Assembly: GCA_963970005.1 (NCBI GenBank)
Contig: CAXAMN010029083.1
Location: 103,037 to 167,036, forward strand
Direction of reading: 5' to 3'
Length of the DNA: 64,000 nucleotides
From: Durusdinium trenchii
Lineage: Eukaryota > Sar > Dinophyceae > Suessiales > Symbiodiniaceae
This document shows positions 23,120 to 33,717 of this stretch, piece by piece. Below the pieces are notes generated by a model, which did not search any database, was not told the origin of the DNA, and saw nothing but the letters and a program-made list of their open reading frames with translations. Each line of letters begins with the position of its first letter. The stretch's first letter is position 1. The translations under genes and the position numbers were made by a program.

Positions 23120-23266
23120 CCCACACCGCACCGCTTCCTCCTCGCTGAGGACCGGATGTTTGTCCTTCACCAGCGGAGCTGGTTGGACGGATGTGCCCTT
23201 CGGCGCCGCACTCGGTCCGCACCGGTGGCCATAAGTTCAAGCCGCTCGTTCGATAGGCAGATCTAG
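23120..23266 (+). CDS. Candidate exon with LAEDR motif, possible chitin-synthase-like
   Basis: One frame reads HRFLLAEDRMFVLHQRSW and stays open to a stop near 23266. LAEDR followed by a Trp-containing stretch recalls the acceptor region of family-2 glycosyltransferases of the chitin synthase type. The similarity is short, the frame is shared with other open frames, and no further domain is visible. Confidence 0.22.
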   Translation, partial: PTPHRFLLAEDRMFVLHQRSWLDGCALRRRTRSAPVAISSSRSFDRQI

Positions 23267-23399
23267 GCAGGGAGGTCTATTGATGTCTACTGAATGTATG
23301 GGAGTTGATCCTTGAGGCTTTCAACATGAAAGTATGTTGTTCCATCATGAATGTATGATAGATTTTCCTGGAGGCCCAAACCAGGCCCCATAAGGATGG

Positions 23400-23505
23400 G
23401 ACACCTTGTGAAACCGACGTCTCCCATGTCTCTCTTCACCAAATTCCCCACGTTCTCTCGCTTGGCAGAGTGCTGGTTGCTTCCATTATCGCCCCCCAGG
23501 TGCTC
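23400..23505 (+). CDS. Candidate exon, unrecognised
   Basis: Ends at CGCCCCCCAG|GTGCTC, a good donor. One frame reads SHVSLHQIPHVLSLGRVLVA and then SIIAPQ. Product unknown. Confidence 0.3.
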
Positions 23506-23699
23506 AACGGACCCTTCTCAGCTCAGGGACCTGCAAGGCACGAGCGCGAAAGGGGCAGAAAGGAGGGGATGCTGAGGGCTGGGGAGATAGGGCTGGGGGT
23601 ATCCAGATCAAGACAAAGACAAAGATCTCAAATCGATCATTCCAAGGTTGGAGGTTCCTTTTCAGACGTAACGGCTTGTATTCATTTAATGTGACTGTA

Positions 23700-26460
23700 C
23701 CACTGTACAGTCCGAGATGTGTACGCGGGTCATCAAACGTTTATTGGCTGGTAGCACTCAAAGGGCAGGCAGTTGATTCTGCACAAATTGTGGGTGCTCC
23801 GAGCAGTGTTGCTTCCACGAGCGCCAACGCATGCCTCTTCTGGCCAGGTTGAATATGGTAGAAGCCTTCGCTCAACGTATGGTTCACCTGTCCATGCACA
23901 CTGTAAAGCTGTGGGGACATTTAGTAATTAAGCGGCCAGCAGTGGTTAAAATGGTCACGTGGCCGAAAATCCAATCGATGCGCTCTTTGATTGCGGAATT
24001 CACTGTCGCACGAGCCTACTGAATGCTTGATGCAGCTCGTGCCGGGGACAACACACATGTGGCCTTGTTTTGGGCCACATGATGTTCTAAAGGCTTCTTC
24101 CGGATGGGCTGCTGATGAAGATCAACTGCACGACAAATAGATACAAATCGAATCAAATCGAAGCATTGAAAAGAGCAAAGATCCCCGCTCTCTTGGGGCT
24201 AAGCACCCGAGGAAGGGGAGAGCTATTCCTTTGGTGTGACGGTCGAGAAAACCCGGTTTGGCCCCCACATTGGACGCGTGTGGCGGTGGCGAGTGGCTGT
24301 TGATGTTCACAGAACTGGGTACAAATGTTTCAGAAGAGGCCCGGTCCAATGTGGGGAAACAACCGGTTTTGTCTTGGACACTTGTTTGGCAGCCCAGAAT
24401 TTGTTGATCTAGCTAGCCATTGTGGATATCCACTGTGGCGTGATGGTACGATGGTTCTTGGTCAATGACAAAGGTGTCTGGCGTGCCGGCCAGCAAAAAG
24501 GGGCGCGCAGCCTGATGACAGATGCTTAACCAACTGATCACTCAAAAGAAACATGATATTAGAGCAGCTTCGACCAGCCAAAGCATTATTCTGTTGTGAC
24601 AGCCTGATCTGAATTAAACCCAGAAAGCACCCAGTCTGGTTTCCTTTTTTCTTTTGTAGCATGTGTTTTTTGCCTTTCCTTCTGTGCCATTGGCTCAGAT
24701 CCGAGACTGAACAGATATATATTCTTCCATCCTATCGGGCGGATTCAAGGATTTAATGACTTCGGTCAATCTCTTGGGAGAAGTCGTTGTGATGCAATGT
24801 TTCAGCAACACCCGCCCTCGACCTGACTCAGACACCAACACCCTTTTCTTCGATCCTTGAGCTCCAGTTCCCAAACCCTCTTTTTGGCGCACAAATCTAG
24901 GCAACACATGGGAAACACAGGGCGCACTCACCCACATTTATCCGAGCAACCGAGAGACCCACAGAGCAGTCTACATCTCACATCATCCTCACATGCGCTT
25001 CCTCTACCTCCATGTCTTGCTGGCTTGTCGATGTGTGGTCGGCCTTCAGCTGCTTGAGGCAAACATTGGCAGACGGATTCCGAGAGGTTTTGGAGTGATT
25101 GGCTCTCCTCCACGTCTATGCCTAAGAGTGACGAAAAGCATGCGGTGTCTTGTTCACGACTCGTATGTTGGCACCCCAAGTGTGGATCCCCAAACACCGC
25201 CATCCAAAGTCCGTGCGATGACCGCAGAACACAGCCCTTTGAGGTGAACACAGCTCATGCCCTTGGGATGTGAACCATGTGAACCACGGAAGAAACATTG
25301 AAAGATGACCACGCGCGATGGCCGCAGACCGGGTGGGGTACCGAAGAAACGCCAAACGCGATCCGCGATCCGCATGCTCCTCCGCATGCTCCTTCCGAGA
25401 TGGAGTGTTTGGGGCGCACTTGCATGGATTTGTTGGTTGAAGATGCTGAAGAGGGCGCACTTGCAGGAAAACCACTAGAGGTTGAACCCTGAAGTGGGGC
25501 AAGATGTTCAATAGATTTCACTTGTCAGGTTTTTGTTGCAAAGGGTGTGGGCCAGAGATGTCGGATCTATCACTTCCTTGTGAACAGCTTACTGGTTACT
25601 GTAACCACCATTTAGAAACAATAAACCATAACATCTACCAGGAACCTCCATTTGGGGTGTTTATACAGAGCCTTTTTAGAGGTTAGGGCTTAGGGGTGTA
25701 AAACCAAACTTGGAGGGTGGTATAGGGATCCATCATGGCTTTCCCCTGTGCAGGCGAGGAGCACATTGAGGCTCTTGCAGTGGAACCTCCATTCCGAGTG
25801 CTTTTTGCCCTGCGCTGTCAACGTCACCAACGGCAGTGCTTCGTCTAGCCCGCGCTGGCCTCACTGTGATGCGCACTACCCCAACTGTGGGAGGAAACTC
25901 GGTGGGGAAGACCCCATGACGGTCTCAATCGCGAAGGCCTCATCGAATTTCCTTTTGTCATGCACGCAGGACATCAAACATCAAAGCGGAATGCAGGCCT
26001 TCAAAAATCATGTCCCTTTGTCATGTTAAAATCAGATTGTTTGAGGGAGGTGAACCATAATAATCCTACTTCTGATGCACACAACACTTGTGGAGGGCAG
26101 GAGTCGCTGTTTCAGTTTCTACAGGTGGTTCTTTGGATCAGCTAGCTACAGGGCATGTCATTTTAGTGCATTTTATTCTCCATACAGCATATATCAGCAT
26201 ATCACCATATGACCTCTATTTTGGACAACCAGCACCCCCCCCAAAATATGGCCCTTTCCTATTAAAACACGGGTCAAATGGGTTCTAGGTATATACTTAC
26301 AAATATGTGTGGGTCAATGATCCAGTACCTTGGTTGACACCTAACAATGACGTCAACCTACTCGTTTGGAGTGTGTGGTTTTGCTCATTGTCAACATCTG
26401 GGTTCACTGCATACGTTGTTTGATAACCAGAGTATGCCCCCACACCCCCCAAAACCAAGG
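23700..26460. other. No gene confirmed
   Basis: Short frames only. A reverse frame at 24928-25251 is open for 107 codons and a forward frame near 25395-25491 ends MECLGRTCMDLLVEDAEEGA..; either might include an exon. A block after a good acceptor at 25754 (GTGCAG|GCG) reads GEEHIEALAVEPPFRVLFAL. None is decisive. Confidence 0.25.
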
Positions 26461-26469
26461 TTCACGAGG

Positions 26470-26645
26470 CTGCCGCAAGGGTATATGCTTGAATTCTTTG
26501 TCGAGCCAAGCTGGTCGAAGCCGCCCAGGAATGCCACTCACGAGCTGCTGGACTTGCTGCGACAGGTGGACTTTGCGGGGATCGAACAGCTCTCGGTGTC
26601 TTGGTGCAACTCGAGACACTGGACGGTTGGCACTAAAAGGCATTG
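26470..26645 (+). CDS. Candidate exon, unrecognised
   Basis: The open frame reads GYMLEFFVEPSWSKPP, then ATHELLDLLRQVDFAGIEQL and SVSWCNS, ending at a stop after 26640. It has good mixed helix and strand character, but another frame (LVEAAQECHSRAAGLAATG) also reads well. Confidence 0.38.
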
Positions 26646-26649
26646 AACA

Positions 26650-28125
26650 GCATCCCCAAACAATATCACACAATGATACACAATGCATCAATTCCCATGA
26701 ACAGTGATCCGCGCTTCCATGACCAGCAAGACTTGGACTGTTTTTTCTGGGTGGGTGCAGATAGCACGGCAGAGAAACTACTGTACACCCGTTTCAAGAA
26801 TCTTTAAACCTGCAACCCACAAGATCCAAGCAGAATCAATGTCCGGCCACTTGCCCCCAGTTGTCCATCGGTTGCATGATCACTTGCTTTCTTTGTTCCT
26901 TTGTGTGGACCTTTCAAAAATTGCTAGCAGCTAGCAGTGCAGCTAGCAACAGGCAAGGAACATCAATCAACCACAGGTCTACTGAGAAATCACAAACAAA
27001 TTGGTGATGATTTATGATATGTTATGGCATGTTATGGCGGTTGTGGCGTTGCATGGCGTTGCAACACCCATGTTACCTTTAATTCTGTTGATCTGCTGTG
27101 TTTCTTGATACGGACATGGCCATCTGGGCAGATCAGCAACACATTTGCTCGATCGCAGTGCCTGCGAAGCCTAGCAGCCTCCCAAGTAGCAGCTACAGCA
27201 GCCCACCATGGAAAACTCATTCCCGCTTTGAAGACGAACGTACACATCTACCCACCTGGACACCAATCGTGTGTTCCTTGGACTTGGCCGGAATCGAGTC
27301 GTATCGTGGTAAGACAAAGACGTCGACGACTGGAATCGAGTCGGTCCAGCGATGAAGAAACTCACGGACGCGCGTGCGCGTGTGGACAGTTTCCCGGTTT
27401 TTTTGTTCATCGTCATATTGAAGCATTGGTTTGTTTACTTCTTTTTTTCCAACTTACAACAAGTTCTACCTATCATGGAGTGTTGTGTCATTCTTTCTTT
27501 GCACCTCTGCTGTCCAAAGGACCAAGACTTTTGGCAGAGCCTGAACAGCACCTGGGGCCAGATTCACCATTCGTGTGGCGGCACCAAAGGCGCGGGCAAA
27601 TCCAAGGTCGAGTGGTGAACTGTTCCCTTGCCATATAAGCTTTTGGATATCATCGTGTGAGCTGTTGGGAATTTGCTGATTGTGACCAATGAAACCGGAA
27701 GGAAATGACTGTAAACCCAATATAACCCAATGAGCAGGTCCTTTAGACACGTCTTATTAAATGTATTCCTCCATGAATTCTTTCATGGCCAGCAAGGTGT
27801 TATCAGCAAGCTCGACCTTCTGGATCCATTTTAATAACATCTAATTGGCCCTTGAAGTGCCTCAGCCTGCCTCAGCTGATAAGGGCGCATGGCAGCGATT
27901 CTGCATGTGGTTTGACCAAAAGGAAGGTCTTATGGAGTCTTATGCATTCTTATCCCTTCCCGGCCAATCAAGACCCGCGTCCACCCAAACCTGCTTTACT
28001 AGGGCACCCCCAGCCATCAGTTGCATCTCACGACCTGAATCTCGGATCACAACCAGGCATCACTACCAGTCATCACCAGTCGCACAACTTCACCTCATCA
28101 CTTGGAGTTTCCCACCGATCCGAGT
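26650..28125. other. No gene confirmed
   Basis: The frame at 27024-27638 is open for 204 codons but has mixed composition. Internal pieces such as ARSQCLRSLAASQVAATAAH (near 27150) could be exon sequence. CTAGCAGCTAGCAGTGCAG short repeats lie near 26923-26950. Confidence 0.25.
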
Positions 28126-28130
28126 CACAG

Positions 28131-28248
28131 GCCACCGCGACCGGTTCGGCTCACCGGTCGACCGGAGGCTTCGGCGTGTACCCCTTCGACCTCGCCAGCC
28201 TGCTCTACCGGCAAACGGGCGGCTGGGCGCCGTCCGGGCAGCCAGTAG
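28131..28248 (+). CDS. Candidate exon, Gly/aromatic-rich
   Basis: Bounded by GAGTCACAG|GCC and CCAGTAG|GTGGAT. It reads ATATGSAHRSTGGFGVYPFD, then LASLLYRQTGGWAPSGQPV. GC-rich with clear splice signals at both ends. The Gly/Tyr/Trp composition suggests a membrane-associated or low-complexity domain, but no family is recognised. Confidence 0.5.
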
Positions 28249-28704
28249 GTGGATGCATGGAGAAGGTGAACAAGTCATCTCAGGACTGAGGGACTGCTGT
28301 AGGGGGGAAGGATTCATAAAGATTCATTAGCAGGCAGATACATACAGATATATACCGATACTAGTAATTAAATATAACAATTAACTAAATGTAATTACTG
28401 GAGGGTCTGGAGATCTTTGGATGATTTTGAATGTGTGTGGGGTGCTGATTGGATGGTTGTTTGTCCAAAGGTAGTTGGGTCAGGCAGAGAAAGCACTCCC
28501 TCACAAGAGGCCGCAAATTCAGGAGAATTGCGGAGTGTTTGAGCTGTGTTTGGGATAAGAATCAGGGCTCCTGTGACAAATATCTATCCCTGTGGGTTAC
28601 GCCATCATCTTGGGTCAAAGAAAACAAAGAACATCAAAGAACACATAATCTGGTCATGATGATGCAAACAACCATATTGCAAAAGGGGGGGGAATGTCGG
28701 ATCA

Positions 28705-28803
28705 CTTGTCCCGGATCCCGTGACGTCGTACCGGACTTCCACCGTGACGCAGGTCAACGACTACCGGGCCTATGTGGGACAGGCCTTCGTCCATAAGGAC
28801 GAA
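28705..28803 (+). CDS. Candidate exon, unrecognised
   Basis: The frame reads SYRTSTVTQVNDYRAYVGQA followed by FVHKDE, with an internal GACGCAG|GTC that could be either coding or a splice point. It is embedded in AT-richer DNA. Confidence 0.4.
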
Positions 28804-29090
28804 GAACACACGCCGTCGTCGACAGTTGGCTGTTGTCCCATATACCCTGGGAGTCAACGACTATACAAAGAATGGTCTTTATGGGATCTGAAAGGAAACT
28901 TCCTTTACTCCAGCCGGTCAAAATATAGTCTTTGGACTTCTAGGGTATATGCTTCTTGAATCTTTTGGAACCACATCGCCTGCTTACAATGATTGGTCGA
29001 AGGTCTGACTGGGAAGCACCGGACGTGAAGATGAACGTCATGTGTGTTTCGAAGCCATCTAGTTTTCGAATTTGAAGAGCTATAGCAGCA

Positions 29091-29108
29091 TGCAGCATGC
29101 AGCATGCA
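29091..29108. repeat. (GCAGCAT)n heptamer repeat
   Basis: Three copies of GCAGCAT within about 20 bases. Confidence 0.75.
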
Positions 29109-29571
29109 ATACATCTATATATGTCTATAGAGCCTCTATGGCACCGGTGCAGCCTTTGGTGAAATGGATGCGCATCCGAACTGGTGCAGGACACTGGACT
29201 TCAGGTCATCGTGATGGTCGCCCACTTTCCACACGAGGGCGGCTACGAGGCTTCCGACCAAACAAGGGGGCTTCTTCTACGGAAGAAAACAGAGGATCGA
29301 ATCCTCGGCTTCTTCCGTGGGACGATCCTCCAAGTCTTTCTGTTGATTCATGGAGGAATTCTAACACTATTGTACCCATGCGTCTTTCATGGATGGATGA
29401 ATTTGACATGAAAGATTCAAGTGTAGCCAAATGTACTGAACATTACTGAACTAATACATGTTCTCATGGACACTCTGGACTGACCACTCACCGGACCTTC
29501 TGTCCCACCCTTGGCCGGTGACGACACGCTCAGTCGACGCGGACTCCTGGGGCCGCCGTACCTCTGCCCAG

Positions 29572-29721
29572 GCGGGATTAGAGCTCTTGAGCGCCGAGCT
29601 GCAGGACTTGAAGCGTCGCAGCGGCGTGGAGGAGGCCACAGCAGCTTCGTCGCGCCGGGACCGGCGAGAACAGCAAAAGATCTGGCGGCAAAGAATCCTT
29701 CACAAGGAGGGCCGATGTTAG
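29572..29721 (+). CDS. Candidate terminal exon, charged coiled-coil
   Basis: Begins after CCTCTGCCCAG|G and is open to a TAG at 29719-29721. It reads AGLELLSAELQDLKRRSGVE, then RRDRREQQKIWRQRILHKEG. The heptad-like Leu spacing and Arg/Gln/Glu richness suggest a coiled coil. The frame is also open upstream of the acceptor (VTTRSVDADSWGRRTSAQ). Confidence 0.5.
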   Translation, partial: AGLELLSAELQDLKRRSGVEEATAASSRRDRREQQKIWRQRILHKEGRC

Positions 29722-30205
29722 TCATCATTGCTAGAAAATATGAGTAAGAAAATCACGATTTATGTCGAGGCCAGGGGACGAACTCAAAACAACTGTGTCT
29801 TGTTGGCCAATTTGGTCATGCAGGCCTTTTTGTGTTCGCGCGTTCACAGATGATTCAGACATGTGTACACACCGTAGGTCCTATTGCTGGCAGACACGAA
29901 TCAACAGAAAGGCAACGCGGAGATCATGCATGACATCGATGCTTCCTCTTCAGCGCGTCCCGGCATACTGGTAGAAAGCCACGACCGAGGTGAAGTAATT
30001 GTGTTTTTGTTGCCCAGCAGACAGAGGAGGCATTCTTGTGAGGAGGCTGGAGGTGGTTGTGCAGGCATACTCGACCATGTCATTGTGGATAATAGATGAT
30101 CAACCAGGCAGAGTGATTTCAATGAATTGTGATACAGCTCCCTCGAACATGGGGCATCAGAGCCTGAATTCATCGATCTTTTTTGTTCCTTGTGAAGCTC
30201 TGGTG

Positions 30206-30290
30206 CCAAAGCTCCTAGTAGCGTCCTTTTGTGGATCCCCTAGTAGCGTCCTTGCTCCTGGCAGCGATGCCCTTTGCTCCTAGTAGCGTC
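30206..30290. repeat. TACTAGTA-type block (CTCCTAGTAGCGTCCTT)
   Basis: Three copies of CCTAGTAGCGTCCTT and one CCTGGCAGCGATGCCC. The same phrase recurs at 39091-39200. Confidence 0.75.
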
Positions 30291-30545
30291 CTCTACCCCA
30301 GAATTGTTTGGAGATCCCTTAAGTGAAGCTCTGGCGCCACCAATCCCCGCAACATGGTGATCTCCCTGGATTCGGCGAGCATTTTTTTTGTTTCATGTGG
30401 CGCGGTGGTTTGATGTAGCCGAAAGGTTGCCAACAACTTCAATAACTTCAAGAGTATGTTTCAATCTTGTTCGGCAATTTGGGCATGTCCCAAATTAGAC
30501 GGGAGACCCTAACTGGGTGCCCAGGTGGCTTCCCTGGGTGTGCAG

Positions 30546-30659
30546 GTGGCACTTGTTTCGGCAGATCTGAGGAAGACCGCGGGAAATGATGTGCAAATCA
30601 CCTGTTGCTACCCGGAGTATTTCTTCTCCTACGACCGGATCATCGCTCAGAATCTGGAG
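30546..30659 (+). CDS. Candidate exon, unrecognised
   Basis: Bounded by GTGTGCAG|GTG and CTGGAG|GTGACT. Its 38 codons read VALVSADLRKTAGNDVQITC followed by CYPEYFFSYDRIIAQNLE. The length, phase-0 ends and aromatic/charged mix make it one of the better isolated exons. No domain is assigned. Confidence 0.55.
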
Positions 30660-31319
30660 GTGACTGCGGTCAAGACATCCTTTCCATTTGGAATTGGCGC
30701 GGATCACCATCCACCTGAATCTCGACTTAGAAAGACCAGCTTGCCATATGAAGTGCAGTTTTTTCGGCGATCCTTCACATACCCCAACCACTTTGGCATT
30801 TGGTGAATTCTTGAGGGGCGGGACCGGGAGGCCTAGAGGGCCACAGATGCCACAGCAGCCAGCCACTGCATTCACCAGGTCTATTGGTCGCCCTTCCTGA
30901 CCAGACCGTGAGGTCGCCCGGGGAACCGGGGGGAAACCCTTTCAGATTCTTCACTGCCAATGAAAAAGGCTGCCAAAAAGTCCTGGCTGCGGAATGAAGA
31001 TGGACTGGTGATCAGAGCTCTGGTGCTGGCAGGTTGAGAGAGGAGAACTCTCCCCAGCACGCCCGCACGCCAGCGCGCCACGCGAGGTCCGGACCCCGCC
31101 CCGAAACACCCAGTGCTGTGCCCAGCAACCACGCGCCACGCCGACTCGGGGGGCTGGAGACAGTCAGCAGTAGACGGTTTCAGGCGTTTTCGTCAGGAAA
31201 AATCACAAAGAGTCTCACCCCCATCATGTCGGGCTGAACGTTCGTGAACACAGGGAGAGGGGAGGGCGCCCTTCTTTGAACGTGGCCGTGAATGACCCCC
31301 AAGTACAAACAAAAGCACC

Positions 31320-31471
31320 TCTCGACACCAGTTGAGGCCTGGGCTGTCTTCAACATGCACGACCCAGTGCTCGTGGAGTTGGAGATGCGTGGGGAGCCGC
31401 GCTCCTGGGCGAAGGCGCCAAGTCCCGCGGTGCTGCTGACGGTGCTGCTGGCGGTGGTGCTGGCTTGGTAG
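31320..31471 (+). CDS. Candidate last exon of a tail-anchored membrane protein
   Basis: The frame reads STPVEAWAVFNMHDPVLVEL, then EMRGEPRSWAKAPSPAV, then LLTVLLAVVLAW and a TAG stop at 31469-31471. A charged region followed by a terminal hydrophobic helix with nothing after it is the layout of a tail-anchored protein. The acceptor is probably CACCAG at 31326-31331. Confidence 0.5.
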
Positions 31472-31479
31472 TTTGGAAA

Positions 31480-33170
31480 AAGAGGAGAGCATTTGGTGCT
31501 TTTTGGGGCGAGGAGCAATCACCAACCACCCCTAATCACACCCCCTTGGACTCTTTCTTGATTCGATGCTGGCTTGCTAGATTTGGTTGCTTGGTGAAGC
31601 GAACATCAGAACAACCACAGCACACAACACAGCTACACACTGACACTCAGTCATTCTAGTGCTTGGACCCAGGCTGACAGAACGGTTGGAATATGTTGGA
31701 ATCCTCACTAGTTATCAAGCAATTCCCAGCGCTGTTGCAGGCGCTGTTGTTAACTTGTAGGGAGAGTAGGGATGTGATTCGGTGTGGTGCGTCATCAGTT
31801 GCAATCACAGCTTCGTTCATGCTTTTTGTATTTTTTGACCCCTGGAAGAGGGTTCTTTGCCAGCATTCTCCCTGGACCAGCCTCTGGCTCCAGCAGCGGC
31901 GGTTAGTTTTTTGGGAGCAGCCTGGGCAGCTCGCTCCACGCGTTTCTGGAGGCAAAGTGCTTTGCGATTTGCTTTGATTTAGGGTATAGACCGGTATAGA
32001 CATACATAGACGTGTACTGGTAGGGGTGCCCGATTTGATTTTGATATACGCTTGCCAATGGATGCCTGTAATCTTGCTTAGCAGTTCAATTTGCTTCTGG
32101 ATCGATCCACGGATTTTGCTCAAAATGCATTTTGCTCAATTTCTATCCTGACATTCACCTGAATTTCATAGTAACATAGTATTTCATTCGCTCCATCCAC
32201 TATTCTGGGTGAGCATAGACTCCTACCAACTCCTACCAATCATTCCCACTTTCCTACCATGACCACGTGGCAAAAACGTGAGAAACTAGCATCCCAGTTG
32301 CCAGGAACACATGCTGCAGGTCCCAGCCGTACCAGCATCCCCAATGCATCCAGTGCAACAGAGGCCGGGGCGATTCAGGTTTCACGAAGGGTCTGAGATG
32401 ATCGTGGCAGACAGGGACCCAGAGGGGTCCCAGAGGGGTTCCAGACAGTCATTGCGAGGGAATGGGTGGGAATTGCTCATCATTGGCAAGAAGTTCTTGG
32501 TTCTGATGACTTCTGTCAGCCAACTCTTGACATCGAAGGTGTAAGACAGTGTAAGAGTCCTATCACCATCCGCATGCATCCGCCCAGTTCGTGTGCAGCT
32601 GATGGCTCATGCGTTCCCCATCTTACGGAATGAAACCTGTGGGAGTTTCATGGATTAGGGCAGCTCATAGTGTGTTCTACCTGCGTTCAACAGGTTTTGC
32701 GTAAAGCGATGTAAAGTGTCTAAATCAAGATCTGAAATCATCCAACTGTTCCGAACTTGCTTCTGTTAAGCAACCTGACCAACTGTTCTAGTTGGACAAT
32801 GGAAAAGGATCCATTGTCCTTTTGCACCCACGCGTGCACCGCCGGGCCTCCACTCCAATGGGCCTCCTTTTGAGCCCCTTGGCGGTCCGTCGTGAGCCTC
32901 TTAGGAGGTGCCGACCCCGGACCCCAATGAGATGGGCCGAAGCCCGCGTGGCAGAACGATGACATCCGTAGAATATCCTTTGGGATAGGTCCGGATAGGT
33001 GATGGGTGAGCAGATGGAGTAGATGGAGTAGGTAAACATATAGATAACATTGCACACATATTTTGGTGAGGGAGGTGAGTAGATGTTGGCAACTATGACC
33101 CAAAGAATTTATGCCGCCTCGAGATGGGTGCGATTGTTCGTTAAAGATCCTGACGATGTACAAGACTAAA
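31480..33170. other. No gene confirmed
   Basis: A 94-codon forward frame at 31693-31977 (SSVAITASFMLFVFFDPW inside) overlaps a 155-codon reverse frame, so neither is safe. The rest holds short frames only. Confidence 0.25.
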
Positions 33171-33173
33171 GAT

Positions 33174-33257
33174 ACCAGCACCTCCAACAGGTCACCAATT
33201 GAAACCTGTTAGGGCCCTTCCCAACCCTCCAAAGGAGACCTGTTGGAAGGTGCTGGT
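33174..33257. repeat. Hairpin element with CCTCCAACAGGTC arms
   Basis: The ACCAGCACCTCCAACAGGTC arm at 33174 pairs with GACCTGTTGGAAGGTGCTGG ending at 33257, with a one-base bulge. CTCCAACA-type words also occur near 10101, 20647 and 60146. Confidence 0.7.
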
Positions 33258-33717
33258 AGGGATCCATTTGACTTGTCACGTTGACCTCTTAAAGATTGGT
33301 TTTGGACTCAACGCCAAGTGGACTCATGCGGGGTTCTTTTGAAGGTCGCTTTTCAGGGATTGAGATGGATTGTTTCCATCTCTAGATGGCACATGACGGC
33401 ACAATCGACGAAAATCCCCGAAATCCAGTCCTTTTGGTTTGAATGGACCCCCTAAAACATGCTTGGAACCGCCTGTGTCCATCGTGCAAAGACCGAGCAG
33501 CCGGGGACACGATGGGAGGTCGTGGGGATCAGAAAGAGGTGGGTTCTGAAGCCCATGAGGTGCCCTGCACCATCCTGGACCTATATATAGCCGATATAGC
33601 ATACTAATAGCTATTGACCCTGGCCAGTCTGATGGAGTGTTTGGGTATGACCAACTTGGGATTGTTTTGTTGTTACCGAAAACCCTGGTGCGTTCTGGGC
33701 GGCACGGACGTGTTCAG

